NCBI GenBank assembly: GCA_900548905.1
Contig: URMK01000004.1
Location: forward strand, 62,001-126,000
Origin: an uncultured Lachnospiraceae bacterium
Lineage (GTDB): Bacteria; Bacillota; Clostridia; Lachnospirales; Lachnospiraceae
Direction of reading: 5' to 3'
DNA length: 64,000 nucleotides
In this document: positions 8,238 to 18,547 of the stretch, piece after piece
Position numbering within the stretch: the stretch's first letter is position 1
Layout of the letters: the number at the start of each line of letters is the position of its first letter
Position numbers and translations under genes: made by a program
Notes under the pieces: generated by a model
Told to the model about the DNA's origin: nothing
Seen by the model: only the letters and a program-made list of their open reading frames with translations
Database searches by the model: none

Positions 8238-9241
8238 TCCGATGCTTTCTCCTTTCTTTCCTCATCCTCCCCTGACTCCTTCCAGATAGAGGCTTCCACA
8301 ATATATCTTGGACGGGCCTTGGTTTCCAGATATATCTTTCCAATATATTCTCCCACAATACCCAGGGAAAATATGGTAAGCCCACCCATCAGCAAAGAAA
8401 CTACCAGGGATGTGGTATACCCCGGTACATTCCTGCCGGAAAACCAATCTATAATGCAGTAAATAATCATGCCGAAGCTGAATAAGCTAACGAGGAAGCC
8501 CAGTATTGTTATGAACTGTATAGGCCGGGTGCTCATCGAAGTGATACCGTCCGCAGCCAGGGTAAACATTTTTTTTAACGTATATTTGGATTGGCCGGCC
8601 TCCCGTTTCTTCACATCGAAATAAACCACATCCGATTGAAAACCCATGGTAGGTATCAGCCCCCGCAGGAAAAGGTTGACTTCTTTATACTCCGCCAGGG
8701 CATCCAGCGCTCGTTTCGAAAGAAGGCGGTAATCCGCATGATTGCTCATAACCTTACAGCCCAGAAGATGCATAAAATTATAAAAAAGATTGGCGGACAG
8801 CTTCTTGAAAAAACCATCCGTGTCCCTGTCATTCCTCACCCCATATACAATCTCACATCCGGATTCATAACAGGCAATAAAATGATCCAGCGCCTCTATA
8901 TCCTGCTGCAGATCCGCATCTATGGTCACCACCATATCCGCATGGGAACGGGCTGTCATCATACCCGCAAGAATAGCGCTCTGATGCCCGTAATTGCGGG
9001 AAAAACAAAGCCCGGAAAACAGATTGTTCCGCTTGCATAAGCCTTCGATAAGCTTCCATGTATTGTCCCGGCTTCCATCATTTACAAACATAACCTTACT
9101 TTTGGGCGAAATTTTATCCTCCTTCATGAGCCGTTTTAATTTATCCTGCATTACCTGTGCTGTGTGTGGAAGAACCTCCTCCTCATTATAGCAGGGGACT
9201 ACCAGATAAAGGATATTTCCTCTTCTTAACCGCTCTTCCAT
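8234..9241 (-). CDS. GtrB-like polyprenyl-phosphate sugar synthase (GT2)
   Basis: A 335-aa protein. The GT-A domain has VVPCYNEE near 14-21, NDGSRDNT near 54-61 and the metal site DAD at 108-110. NYGHQSAILAGM near 83-94 is typical of GtrB/DPM-type enzymes. Two C-terminal helices (about 242-265 and 278-298) end in GEYIGKIYLE, as in GtrB, ArnC and FlmF proteins. Such enzymes move a sugar from its nucleotide to undecaprenyl phosphate. The stop overlaps the start of the deacetylase gene, and 30 nt separate it from the upstream DUF6056 gene. GlcNAc or GalNAc as substrate would suit the deacetylase next door, but this is not shown. Confidence 0.9.
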   Translation of the reverse strand: MEERLRRGNILYLVVPCYNEEEVLPHTAQVMQDKLKRLMKEDKISPKSKVMFVNDGSRDNTWKLIEGLCKRNNLFSGLCFSRNYGHQSAILAGMMTARSHADMVVTIDADLQQDIEALDHFIACYESGCEIVYGVRNDRDTDGFFKKLSANLFYNFMHLLGCKVMSNHADYRLLSKRALDALAEYKEVNLFLRGLIPTMGFQSDVVYFDVKKREAGQSKYTLKKMFTLAADGITSMSTRPIQFITILGFLVSLFSFGMIIYCIIDWFSGRNVPGYTTSLVVSLLMGGLTIFSLGIVGEYIGKIYLETKARPRYIVEASIWKESGEDEERKEKASD

Positions 9242-9271
9242 TTTTTAAACCCATCCTTTCCCTGCTTCTTC

Positions 9272-10753
9272 TTATTGCACCCTGTCAATCTCAATAACGC
9301 TGTTTTTCCGGTAAAAATCCCTCACCACCTGATTTGTCCAGCCATTACTGTCTTTGGTTACCTCCATATGCATCAGCGGCCCCTGATCCTGATTCATAGC
9401 CGGCAGCCTGGCATCTCTGACCGTATCATCCAAAAGGATATCCAGGCGTTCATCCATTTGCTTTCCATAATCAGCAGCCTGTCCGCTTACAATATACGAA
9501 ACACATTTATAAAAGGTAGTTTCCTTCAATGTACTCCTCCCGAACAACAGAACCAATATGCACCCTGCCGCCAGCAAAACCAGCAGCACCGCATTTACCC
9601 CACTGCGGCTCGGATCTCCCAGGCCTGTTCCGCCCCCGCCCTTACGCAGGTGGGAAAGCCATCCGGATACATATACCATCCCGGCCACTGCCGTCAATAC
9701 AAATACCTGAAAAATCATATTGGGGACGCCGCCGGACAATTCCGTACCCGCATATATTCCGGGTGCAAACATCGCGCAGTAAATACAAAACATAAGCCCG
9801 CAGAATAACAACGGCCATTTAAAACGGCAATCACTCTGTATTTTGCTAAATGCCGACCATATAACCAATCCAATAAACAAAAGGATAATAAAAACTACCG
9901 GCTTTTCCTTCATATACATGCCTATATTCAGGAATCCCTGATAAAATGATTGGCTAATTGTATCTATTATTTTAAAAAAGCTGAAACCAAAGTCCTCTCC
10001 TCCCCTAACCTTATTCCCCGGGGACATAAAACTGATGGCAAGCCCTGCTCCTTCCAATCCCAGCGACAACAGCAGCCAAAGGGATCCCGGCCTGTTCTTC
10101 CCGTATCTTATCAGAAGAAGAATCAGCACAATCGGCGCAAATAACGCCGCCAGATAACTGGATCCGCCAAGCATCGTCATACAAACGGCCGCGCCTGCCA
10201 GGTATCTCTTTCTATAAGAGTCTATATATTTTACAGAAAAATAAACAGACATCATAGCAAGAAAATAGGGAACGATATAATGTGCGGCCCCATTATACCA
10301 AAATATACCTGATTTCGTACTTGGAAAAAATTGTATCATAAGAAACAATATTGCACAATCTATTATAAGAAAAGAAACTTTATCCAGGCCGGCCTTTTTA
10401 ACAAGAAAATAGTAAAGAGGCATCGAAGTACCTGCAGCGGTTAAAAATAACATGAAAAACGGGACGATCCAATATGCATCCGGTGAAAAAACCTCCGGTT
10501 GAATGGAAAAAAGAAAAATGGAAAACCAGGTTCCCTGCCATCCCTTGTAATATTTGGCGATTGTACGGAAAGATGCCTTTAACACCTCCCATAGGGAATG
10601 AGTATCCAGCCAGGCCGCATGCGTGAACGCCCCATATCCATAATCATCCCCTGTTGCGTGCACATATCGGGCCAGATATAGGATTGGAATCATACTTAAT
10701 CCCAATATAAGAACGGCCAATATGGATATTACTTTTTCTTTATCTAATTTCAT
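9272..10753 (-). CDS. DUF6056-like multi-pass membrane protein, second copy
   Basis: A 493-aa protein with about ten helices and the same plan as the 5956-7323 protein. An acidic pair (TGDDYGYG, near 33-40) follows the first helix, then a WQGTWFS segment, an FWYNGAAHY segment where the paralogue has ETGACNYLWG, and a soluble C-terminal tail. It is therefore a DUF6056-type GT-C candidate. It lies 30 nt upstream of the GtrB-like gene and is probably in the same transcript. The 139-nt gap upstream of it (10754-10892) is the first sizeable break in the operon and could hold a weak promoter, but I found no convincing -35/-10 pair. Confidence 0.65.
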   Translation of the reverse strand: MKLDKEKVISILAVLILGLSMIPILYLARYVHATGDDYGYGAFTHAAWLDTHSLWEVLKASFRTIAKYYKGWQGTWFSIFLFSIQPEVFSPDAYWIVPFFMLFLTAAGTSMPLYYFLVKKAGLDKVSFLIIDCAILFLMIQFFPSTKSGIFWYNGAAHYIVPYFLAMMSVYFSVKYIDSYRKRYLAGAAVCMTMLGGSSYLAALFAPIVLILLLIRYGKNRPGSLWLLLSLGLEGAGLAISFMSPGNKVRGGEDFGFSFFKIIDTISQSFYQGFLNIGMYMKEKPVVFIILLFIGLVIWSAFSKIQSDCRFKWPLLFCGLMFCIYCAMFAPGIYAGTELSGGVPNMIFQVFVLTAVAGMVYVSGWLSHLRKGGGGTGLGDPSRSGVNAVLLVLLAAGCILVLLFGRSTLKETTFYKCVSYIVSGQAADYGKQMDERLDILLDDTVRDARLPAMNQDQGPLMHMEVTKDSNGWTNQVVRDFYRKNSVIEIDRVQ

Positions 10754-10892
10754 CCTGATGTCTCTTTCTGTTAAATTTGAATAATTGATCCGCTTCTGTG
10801 GACATTTTAAATCTTTTACCGTTAAACAGGCAAGTACAAATTCTTTTATTTAAGATAGCTGATTATGAATAATTTGTCACATAAATAGCAGG

Positions 10893-12521
10893 TTATTTCT
10901 TATAATAACATATAAGCATTCCAGACACGTATTTATCAAATCCCATAGATTCCAATTTATCCATATATTCTAAAGTTCCCTCATCCGTATTATTTATAAT
11001 ATAAATAACTCCTGTTTCTATATCTTGGGGCAGGTAAAAAGCATATTTCCAATATGTCCTGGTACCTTTATTACCTATATCCGCTTCGAAGGGATCCACC
11101 TTCTCAGATAAAAGATAATAAATATAAGACATATTCGTATACACCACCTTAGGCTCTCCGGTATCCGTCTCTATAAAATCCGTTATCTTCTTATAGGTAT
11201 CGGCAAAATAATCCTGTGGATATATATCTTCCGGATACTTATTAAAATAATAGTTGGCAAAGGTTACAAAATAAAAAGTGTAAATGATAATAACCAAGAG
11301 AGCTATCTTCCCGGGAGCCTCAGGAATGGTCGATACCAGGCCTGCCAACGTATCCTTTCCTTTGTTTGCCTGTAATTTTTCTTTTAAAAAAATATAGGAA
11401 TACTTCATCCCATACAACACACAATAGAACAAAGCAAAGAAAATTCCGTTTAGCCTGTTAATATTGGGTCCGTCATCACCCAACAAGGTACCCAGGAATA
11501 AATATATGATGAGTAATAGCCAAAAAATGATATGGCTACTGTACTCTCTCCTAAATAAATTCTTTATCATATCTGCTGATAACCGGAAAAATCCAACCAC
11601 AGCAAAGACTATTGAAATTCTATACATCGTAAAATATTTATCAAATGCATTATACGACAGCCAGTCTTTTGTCAAAATATACTTGATTGTTATGCATAAA
11701 TTATCCCACATCTTCGTAAAAATAATATCTTTATTTCTATAATTCGGAAGCCTTGGTATAGTAAATAAGGGAGTATTTATTTGAGGCAGATCAAAAGTAT
11801 TAATAATTACCATTAATAATAGCGGGCAGGCAATTAAGAAAACGGGAATCCCGAAGAAAAATAAATTTTTCCAGGTAATCCTTTTCCTATACAGCCAATA
11901 ACACAGCAGTATACCAAGAAATAAAGTACTTGTAAGATAACTCAACGCATATGTATAGTAACTGATTCCCCATACGACGCCAGCCAATATATACATATAT
12001 GCCTTCTTTTTCTCATCCGCAAGTATTAAAAGATACAGGCCAATCGTACTTATCCCAAGGAGAAGATTACAATCCAGGCCAAACCTTGACTGCATTATAA
12101 AATAAGGAAAGATGGCCAGGAGAAAGCTGGAAACCAGCCCCCATTTCTCCCCCCCGAAACATTTCCTTATTATATTCACCCCGGCGATATAAGAAAAAAT
12201 TCCAATAAAGGCTCCCGGCAGACGGATAATCCAGGTATTCAAATTTCCGGTCAGCTTTATTAATGCAGCGACAAGATAAGCATTCAATGCACTTTGTCCG
12301 CCGCCAAAGTTAATAAGGTAAACCGGTAAATGGTTCAGGTAACGATCTACCGAATAATCAGCAAGGCAATATGCGTCATAGGCCATACCAGCTTCATCTA
12401 TATGTATGCCCAACGGTACAGATGCAAGCTTATAGAAATGCATGAACAATACAACTCCAAACATAAAGCAATAAATAACTCTTCTCCATTCTATTGCTTT
12501 CTGTTCTATTTTTCCTATCAT
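10893..12521 (-). CDS. GT-C membrane glycosyltransferase (GT39/GT83, ArnT-like)
   Basis: A 542-aa multi-pass protein. After the first helix, GIHIDEAG (Asp42-Glu43) gives the acidic pair expected of lipid-phosphate-sugar dependent GT-C enzymes such as ArnT and PMT. A hydrophobic core of some eleven helices follows, then a C-terminal soluble domain of roughly 100 residues. A run of seven G on the coding strand (near 12149-12155) is in frame. The donor should be a polyprenyl-phosphate sugar used outside the membrane. The next gene upstream starts 24 nt away. Acceptor and sugar are unknown. Confidence 0.8.
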   Translation of the reverse strand: MIGKIEQKAIEWRRVIYCFMFGVVLFMHFYKLASVPLGIHIDEAGMAYDAYCLADYSVDRYLNHLPVYLINFGGGQSALNAYLVAALIKLTGNLNTWIIRLPGAFIGIFSYIAGVNIIRKCFGGEKWGLVSSFLLAIFPYFIMQSRFGLDCNLLLGISTIGLYLLILADEKKKAYMYILAGVVWGISYYTYALSYLTSTLFLGILLCYWLYRKRITWKNLFFFGIPVFLIACPLLLMVIINTFDLPQINTPLFTIPRLPNYRNKDIIFTKMWDNLCITIKYILTKDWLSYNAFDKYFTMYRISIVFAVVGFFRLSADMIKNLFRREYSSHIIFWLLLIIYLFLGTLLGDDGPNINRLNGIFFALFYCVLYGMKYSYIFLKEKLQANKGKDTLAGLVSTIPEAPGKIALLVIIIYTFYFVTFANYYFNKYPEDIYPQDYFADTYKKITDFIETDTGEPKVVYTNMSYIYYLLSEKVDPFEADIGNKGTRTYWKYAFYLPQDIETGVIYIINNTDEGTLEYMDKLESMGFDKYVSGMLICYYKK

Positions 12522-12545
12522 CCGGTTTCCCTCCTGCTTATAAAT

Positions 12546-14675
12546 TTAATGCAATTGCTTTATTGCCTTCCGCTCTTCCGGGACATCTGCTATTGTAATA
12601 TAAATCAGGAATGGCACCGCAAGAAAAATTGCATAAGCATACCGGAAGTCCGCATAAACAGGCGTAGCAATTATTAAAGTCAGCCATATCCCCAGATTCC
12701 ACAAATAGATTACCAGATTCCTGCTCCCGTTTCTCATAGCCGTTATAAAGCACAGGAACAGAAGATACGTAAACAATCCATTGCTGTAATATTTCCAAAA
12801 ATGTTCCTTATAATTTTCCATATAGTCTGATATTTTCTGCTCCAGAGCAGGAGAAACCTTGCATTCCCTGTTTATGCCTGAGCCATTTTCCATGACATAC
12901 GTAACCCAGATAAAGGGATATGTTATTTTATGATACCAATACCCTGATGTCTCGTCAATAAACGCCTTTACATAAATATATTTATTCTGCAATCCCATTT
13001 GAAACCATAAGTTCAGATAAGCGAATTTATTACGGCTGATTTGTTCCTGTTCTCCCTTCAGCCTGACCAAATCCTTGATACTGTCCGAGCAATGTACCGA
13101 GCCCAGATAAGCCTCCGGCACATCCTCTAACGAAACAATGTCCTCAAGCAGTTCCTTTTGTTCTTCTGAAACCTTCCCCCCGTAGGCAATCACAGCAGCG
13201 ACCTGCTGGGCCGGAACAGAAAGGGATTCAATTGTATCCGGCTCCGTCACCCCAAAATGATTAAAAACCGGCCCCTTATATACTACTGCAAGCGCCAAAA
13301 CAAGTCCTATCGATACAATCGTCTGAATTTTTTTGCTGCGAAATGAGTAAATGACAAAAGGAATCAGAAGCAGATAGGCATAAAGGCCATTGGTACGCAA
13401 AAAACATACCATAAATGACAATATTACAAACAACATCCAATGAAAAAAACGAAGCTCCCCCTCCGTCCCTTTATCCTTCATATACACCAAAAGGAGCAGA
13501 AAAAGCAGGCATACCGCAGCAAACGGAATATCCTTCCACATAATAACCGAATATATCCCATTTATAGGTGATAACGCATACGCCGCCAATAAGAAAATAA
13601 GAAACCTCACTTTAACCTTTTTGGAATAAAGATACCCTATTACACAGGAAAAGGAAAAAGCGAGAAGGCTGATAGAAAAACACGAATACAAAGCAATTGC
13701 CCTGTTCGCACTATGGAAAAGAAAGACGCCTGTTTCATAAATCGCTTTGATGATCATCGTATGCAGCCAGGGATGGTGGTTACTGTACGGCGCTCCCAGA
13801 ACCTGTACCATCTGCATCCAGGAATCATACTCTATTATCCCCGGATAATACCTGAGGAAAAATGGAATATAACACATAACAATAACGAAAAAGGAAACAA
13901 CTCCCACCCAGAAAGGACGAACGCGGCAGCCTCCTCTTTTCTCTTGTGAGCGCTTAAAAGATATTCTATTTATAATGTTGTAAAATTCTTCAAAACATAC
14001 ATAGAAAAGGCTAATCCAGCATAGGAAAGCTATTAAAACGGATGCTGCAAAGGACGTTGTTATTTTATAATCCGCAAGCCTGCCTTCAAATACCGACATA
14101 TGTCCTAAAGTGGCAAATACCGCAAATAAAAATGCCCCTGCCACACTATAACCGCTGATTTTCCTGCTTTGGACGATTCTAGATATGGTATTATATAGTC
14201 CCAAATATAACACTCCCAGAATCATGACAAGAGAAATCAGACCACTTAACCGTTGTCCTGTTATTCCTATAAATCCCTCCTGAATAAGGTTAAAAAAAAT
14301 CAGGATAATGAGCAAGGATGTACCTATTACCGCCTGCTTATTTACGCGAAACTCTTTTATCTTACAATAAAAATAACAGGCTGCCAGGAAACCTCCTGCG
14401 AATACTATGGCTCCTTTTAAGAAATCATACTCTCCCAACAAGTAAAGCGCAACATATACAATAGAGAATATAACATTTAAAAATACTATTTTCTTCTTTA
14501 TAACCGGTTTTTCCTGCCAAAAAGAAATGATTATCAGCAAAACCATATACGGCACAACAGAGTCAAAGGTAAAGCCTCCCGTGATTGCCAATGCCTGTAT
14601 CATTACCAGCCCCATACCAAAACACAAAAAAATATCCAATTGCTTCACAGCTTTTATAAATTTAGATATATCCAC
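12546..14675 (-). CDS. DUF6020-like large membrane protein
   Basis: About 709 aa. Helices fill the first 240 residues, a central part follows (YYPGIIEYDSWMQM, then HHPWLHT), with more helices, a soluble segment and a last membrane block. The pattern corresponds to the DUF6020 family of Clostridia, which I take to be GT-C related; no reaction is known to me. A GTG at 14693 is the longest start. The GTG at 14675 is preferred because GAGGAG lies 6-7 nt before it, and it leaves a 14-nt overlap with the end of the upstream PTPS-related gene. That overlap implies coupled expression. Confidence 0.65.
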   Translation of the reverse strand: MDISKFIKAVKQLDIFLCFGMGLVMIQALAITGGFTFDSVVPYMVLLIIISFWQEKPVIKKKIVFLNVIFSIVYVALYLLGEYDFLKGAIVFAGGFLAACYFYCKIKEFRVNKQAVIGTSLLIILIFFNLIQEGFIGITGQRLSGLISLVMILGVLYLGLYNTISRIVQSRKISGYSVAGAFLFAVFATLGHMSVFEGRLADYKITTSFAASVLIAFLCWISLFYVCFEEFYNIINRISFKRSQEKRGGCRVRPFWVGVVSFFVIVMCYIPFFLRYYPGIIEYDSWMQMVQVLGAPYSNHHPWLHTMIIKAIYETGVFLFHSANRAIALYSCFSISLLAFSFSCVIGYLYSKKVKVRFLIFLLAAYALSPINGIYSVIMWKDIPFAAVCLLFLLLLVYMKDKGTEGELRFFHWMLFVILSFMVCFLRTNGLYAYLLLIPFVIYSFRSKKIQTIVSIGLVLALAVVYKGPVFNHFGVTEPDTIESLSVPAQQVAAVIAYGGKVSEEQKELLEDIVSLEDVPEAYLGSVHCSDSIKDLVRLKGEQEQISRNKFAYLNLWFQMGLQNKYIYVKAFIDETSGYWYHKITYPFIWVTYVMENGSGINRECKVSPALEQKISDYMENYKEHFWKYYSNGLFTYLLFLCFITAMRNGSRNLVIYLWNLGIWLTLIIATPVYADFRYAYAIFLAVPFLIYITIADVPEERKAIKQLH

Positions 14676-16989
14676 CTTTATCTCCTCTGCCACGCCATTT
14701 ATATGCTTCTCTTAAAGAATAGATCACTATGCAGATAATTCCTGCAATGGAAATAAACTCAGCTATCCTCCAATATATCGGTTCCTTAAATCTTATTTCC
14801 ATATTTCCGCTGTACATGGAAGGAATGATACACGTAACCCGCCCATTATCCCCCGGAACCACCTGGAATTCGGCTTTTGTATTCCTGTCCTCTGCATGAT
14901 AACCACGGTAATATACTAAGGGAACTGTTACCTTCCCCTGTGTTTCTGAATGATTCATTATATTAAAAGCAATCTTTGTTCCGTGCTTTTCAAAGTCTGT
15001 AACTACAATGGATTCTCCACAGACAATCTCATCCGCCCTAAGCTGATAAGCATTCACCGATAAAGGCAGATACTCCGCCCCCATGATGCCATAGTCATCT
15101 AATTGGCTTTCATCCTGTATAACCAGGGTTTCATTATGCGCAACCAAAGAACTCATAAAATACCCCCCGGCTGCCACCGCTGCCGCCCCGATTATTAACA
15201 TTATACGTCTTCCATACATAACTCTGTCTTTGTATATCAGTACCAATACAGAGCATACAAGAACCGATAAGAAAAAAGAGGCAATACCCAGAAAACGCCA
15301 GGGATACTGGATGTTTTCCACCATAAGCTCCGGCAGCCTCCCCTTATCCGCCAGCCAGTCCCAGGGAAAATAGATCGTACCCATAAATAATAGAATCCCC
15401 GCCATTGCCAGCATAAATACATTCCTTTTATATTCTTGCTTATTTGTTTTCCGGCCGTTAATATAATACAGCAAGCATAACACAATACCGATCACAAACG
15501 GAAGGCCGATACTCAGTGACATTTCATCTATTTTTGCCCCTTCAACAATTCCGTATGTCCTTCCATATGCATGGGGAAATATGGAAAACAACTGGCTCCC
15601 AAGTATGCCCTCCGACTGAATATAGGAATGTGTATTTGCTTCCGTCGCCTTAATCCCCCCGATTTTCATGTAATCAAGAAACGGAATTAAAAAAGAAGCA
15701 TTAACTGCCACAGTTGATATTCCTGCTTTAAAAACCAACAAAAGCCTTGACCGTTGGATCAGCCTGCGCCATAAAACGATACATACAATAATAAAAAGGA
15801 CTCCCACAATCTCACATGTAATGATATGGGATTGTATAATCCCGGAAAATCCCAAAACAAGAAGCATCCATTTCTTTATGCCCTTCTTTTGTGCCTCCTC
15901 ATCAAATGCAATACCATATAATCCATAAAAAACAAGCGGAATAAATGCCATTGCCGTGTATTCACCGACAGCGCCTCTTACAAATACACAAGTCAGCCGA
16001 TAGGGAGCCAATGTATATATCACCGCTCCCAAAAAACCAATATGCCTGCTCCTGCTATAGTCCTTTGCACAGAAATAGGCTATCGCTGCAGTAAGAATAT
16101 TTATCAACAATACATAGGCATTATAAGAAAATGGAATGGAAAATCCTATTATCCTTAAAAATGCCGGGATGTACAAAAATAAATCACCATAAAAAACAGA
16201 AACCGCATAACCATTCCCCCCAAGCCAGGATGGCTGCAGCCTTACCGGGAATTCTCCCGCCAACAGCCCATCTTTTATCCCCTCTATTCTCATCAAGTGA
16301 AAATTGAGATCATGGGTTTCATATAAGTAGGGCGATAATAGCGGATAGGAGGATAATACGATTAATGCGCATCCCAGTAAAAAGAGATTTTTTTGATCTA
16401 TTGTACTATCCTTCCAGATCCCCTTCCTCTCACACCAATAGAGGCCCTCTACCAATAGAATAAACAAAATAGCCAGAAAAAACTGCTGCCTTTCTCTTTC
16501 TTTTGTTCTTATAATTTCCACATTACGTACCGTCAGATAACCATTTCCGCTATAATTAAACCGGATTTGGAACTCATTTACATCCTTTCCGTAATTGACA
16601 TGTAAAGTCAATAGGTTCCTGTCCGCTTCCAATGCGCGCCTTTCCCTTCCGCTGAGAACGCGGTATGTAGCGTTCTCAGCAGAAAAACTATATGACTGAT
16701 CATTCGTGGATGTTTCATAATGAATCCTTATATCGTAGGCCCCTTTCCTCAGTAGCACAGGAGGCGTCCCGATACAATTTTCTCGGCTGTCCATACTGTT
16801 ATCCACATAACATCCGCCTTCGCCACCGAAGGAGTCCAGATACAGCCCCTCGCCACTTTCTAACGTATTATATGAAAAAAACTGTCTGAACTCATTTGTG
16901 TTTATTATTCTGGCTATACAGAAAAGAAGCAGAAGGGCTTCTGCTATGATTATTCCGATATGAAACGATTTCTTATTTACAACATTCAT
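14662..16989 (-). CDS. PTPS-related/YfhO-like membrane protein, intact copy
   Basis: A 775-aa protein: an N-terminal helix, a beta-rich extracytoplasmic domain (about 35-165), then around twelve helices and a C-terminal soluble domain with a last helix. HDLNFHLMRIEGIKDG followed by LQPSWLGGNGYAVSVFYGD is the signature of the 6-pyruvoyl-tetrahydropterin-synthase-related membrane domain. Despite the name it is a GT-C-like membrane family often seen with YfhO-type enzymes. A decayed paralogue lies at 18548-20808, and this gene is useful as its template. Function in the locus is presumably transfer of a lipid-linked sugar, which is an inference. Confidence 0.75.
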   Translation of the reverse strand: MNVVNKKSFHIGIIIAEALLLLFCIARIINTNEFRQFFSYNTLESGEGLYLDSFGGEGGCYVDNSMDSRENCIGTPPVLLRKGAYDIRIHYETSTNDQSYSFSAENATYRVLSGRERRALEADRNLLTLHVNYGKDVNEFQIRFNYSGNGYLTVRNVEIIRTKERERQQFFLAILFILLVEGLYWCERKGIWKDSTIDQKNLFLLGCALIVLSSYPLLSPYLYETHDLNFHLMRIEGIKDGLLAGEFPVRLQPSWLGGNGYAVSVFYGDLFLYIPAFLRIIGFSIPFSYNAYVLLINILTAAIAYFCAKDYSRSRHIGFLGAVIYTLAPYRLTCVFVRGAVGEYTAMAFIPLVFYGLYGIAFDEEAQKKGIKKWMLLVLGFSGIIQSHIITCEIVGVLFIIVCIVLWRRLIQRSRLLLVFKAGISTVAVNASFLIPFLDYMKIGGIKATEANTHSYIQSEGILGSQLFSIFPHAYGRTYGIVEGAKIDEMSLSIGLPFVIGIVLCLLYYINGRKTNKQEYKRNVFMLAMAGILLFMGTIYFPWDWLADKGRLPELMVENIQYPWRFLGIASFFLSVLVCSVLVLIYKDRVMYGRRIMLIIGAAAVAAGGYFMSSLVAHNETLVIQDESQLDDYGIMGAEYLPLSVNAYQLRADEIVCGESIVVTDFEKHGTKIAFNIMNHSETQGKVTVPLVYYRGYHAEDRNTKAEFQVVPGDNGRVTCIIPSMYSGNMEIRFKEPIYWRIAEFISIAGIICIVIYSLREAYKWRGRGDKGGYI

Positions 16990-17013
16990 AGATTACCTCT
17001 TGGATTTATCCAG

Positions 17014-18486
17014 TTAACTACTAACCTTATACAATTTAAACTTTATCCACTTTATACAATAATCACCTACAAGTTCACAATGATATCCCTGTTCTTCAAA
17101 CCGCTCTAGTAATTCACTCCCTGTTTCTCCCTGCACTATCCATTTAATTCCTGCATAATCTACTTCATTAATAGTTTTCTTCACCGAAGATACTTCAGGA
17201 AAAATACGGTTATAAATTTCATTTTCTTTATTATCCCATATAATTCCTTCGTTTTTTAAATATAAAGTAAGCGAATACATGATCTGTGCAGAATCGGATA
17301 CTACTAAATCGTCTTCTTCTATTCTGTCAATAGCTTGCTCTAATTTTGCATACTCTCTTGAATACCGCACTTCTGTTTTAATGAAAGAAAATACGTTAAG
17401 TATACAGCAGGGAATCAATAAAATCAGCAGAATATAGCTTGACTTTTTTCTTCTGATTTCATAGAGGATTCCTCCTATCCCTATCCAAAAACAACACAAA
17501 GAAGGGATCATATATCTATTTACAAATACCGGTTTATACAATACAGATACAATAATACCAAATGCAAGCGTTATTAACAATACCGCGCACCCTAAAAGTG
17601 CGTGCGCTATCCCCAAGGTTTCCTTCTTATTTTTTATATTTGCCGCTAATATAGCTATACCGCTCAATCCTATAACAGCGGTTAAAATAATAGCGAATTC
17701 ATCAGCATGCATAATTCCCACTGGCGGTGCTATTGCATAATAAAGAAACCCCTTAATATCTGCAAGAGTTAAATTCTGAATCCAATAAGATTCTTTTACT
17801 GTTTTCATTTGTTCAAAAACTACTAACATCCAGGGTAAATATAAAATAGCCGCTATTCCTCCACAAATAATACAGAGCTTTCTTTTCAAAGCGACCGAAC
17901 TTTTGAAAAACAGATATACATATATTATTGCAGCTGCAACTGCCGCAAAGTAATGCGTATATGCGGCCAAAATACAACTTAAAATAAAGATGATCCAATT
18001 CTTGTAAGAATAATTGATAATTAATTTAAAGGAATAGATATATGAAATAACGACAAATAGCAGCGCCCAGCTATACATCCGCACTTCAATTCCATAATTC
18101 AGAAAATTAGGCATACACACTAATAATAATGCCGTAATTCCTGTATAATAAATTCCTTTTTTCTTCCTTACCACAGTTCCCCAAATTATCAACAATAGAA
18201 TATACGGTATTGCTGAAATGGCTTTAGAAATTAACAGTATGTCCACTCCCAAAAGTGTCGTTCCAATCCAGATTCCAATTTTTAATATAAGATAATATAA
18301 TGGCGGGTGCACATCATGGGCAGTTAAAACAATAATATCTTTAACCGGCTGCATAGAGAGACGAATTGAAAATGCTTCATCCGCCCAAATCGCTTTTCCA
18401 AATACCGCTATTATCCCCCCTCCCAGTATAAGCCAACTGCATATATAGGTAAGCCTCCCTATAAAAGCCTCTCTTTTATATTCCAT
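17014..18486 (-). CDS. GT-C membrane glycosyltransferase (GT39-like)
   Basis: A 490-aa multi-pass protein. AIWADEAFS (Asp36-Glu37) follows the first helix and HDVHPPLYY lies near 57-65. This pair is common in bacterial GT39/PMT-like enzymes and marks the catalytic acid and the first periplasmic loop. About ten helices follow, with a C-terminal soluble tail of about 120 residues. It sits between the intact and the decayed PTPS-related genes, with gaps of 24 and 61 nt. Donor and acceptor are unknown. Confidence 0.78.
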   Translation of the reverse strand: MEYKREAFIGRLTYICSWLILGGGIIAVFGKAIWADEAFSIRLSMQPVKDIIVLTAHDVHPPLYYLILKIGIWIGTTLLGVDILLISKAISAIPYILLLIIWGTVVRKKKGIYYTGITALLLVCMPNFLNYGIEVRMYSWALLFVVISYIYSFKLIINYSYKNWIIFILSCILAAYTHYFAAVAAAIIYVYLFFKSSVALKRKLCIICGGIAAILYLPWMLVVFEQMKTVKESYWIQNLTLADIKGFLYYAIAPPVGIMHADEFAIILTAVIGLSGIAILAANIKNKKETLGIAHALLGCAVLLITLAFGIIVSVLYKPVFVNRYMIPSLCCFWIGIGGILYEIRRKKSSYILLILLIPCCILNVFSFIKTEVRYSREYAKLEQAIDRIEEDDLVVSDSAQIMYSLTLYLKNEGIIWDNKENEIYNRIFPEVSSVKKTINEVDYAGIKWIVQGETGSELLERFEEQGYHCELVGDYCIKWIKFKLYKVSS

Positions 18487-18547
18487 AACTTCTCCTGACT
18501 CTGAAATAACTATTTTGGGTAAAAATCCCCCAGTCTGTTCCTAATTT

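Noticed and set aside
9275..9808. 177-codon plus-strand frame
   Set aside because: Antisense to the DUF6056-like gene and without domain or start signal.
12149..12155. 7-G run in the ArnT-like gene as a further switch
   Set aside because: The gene is intact through the run and seven G alone is weak evidence.
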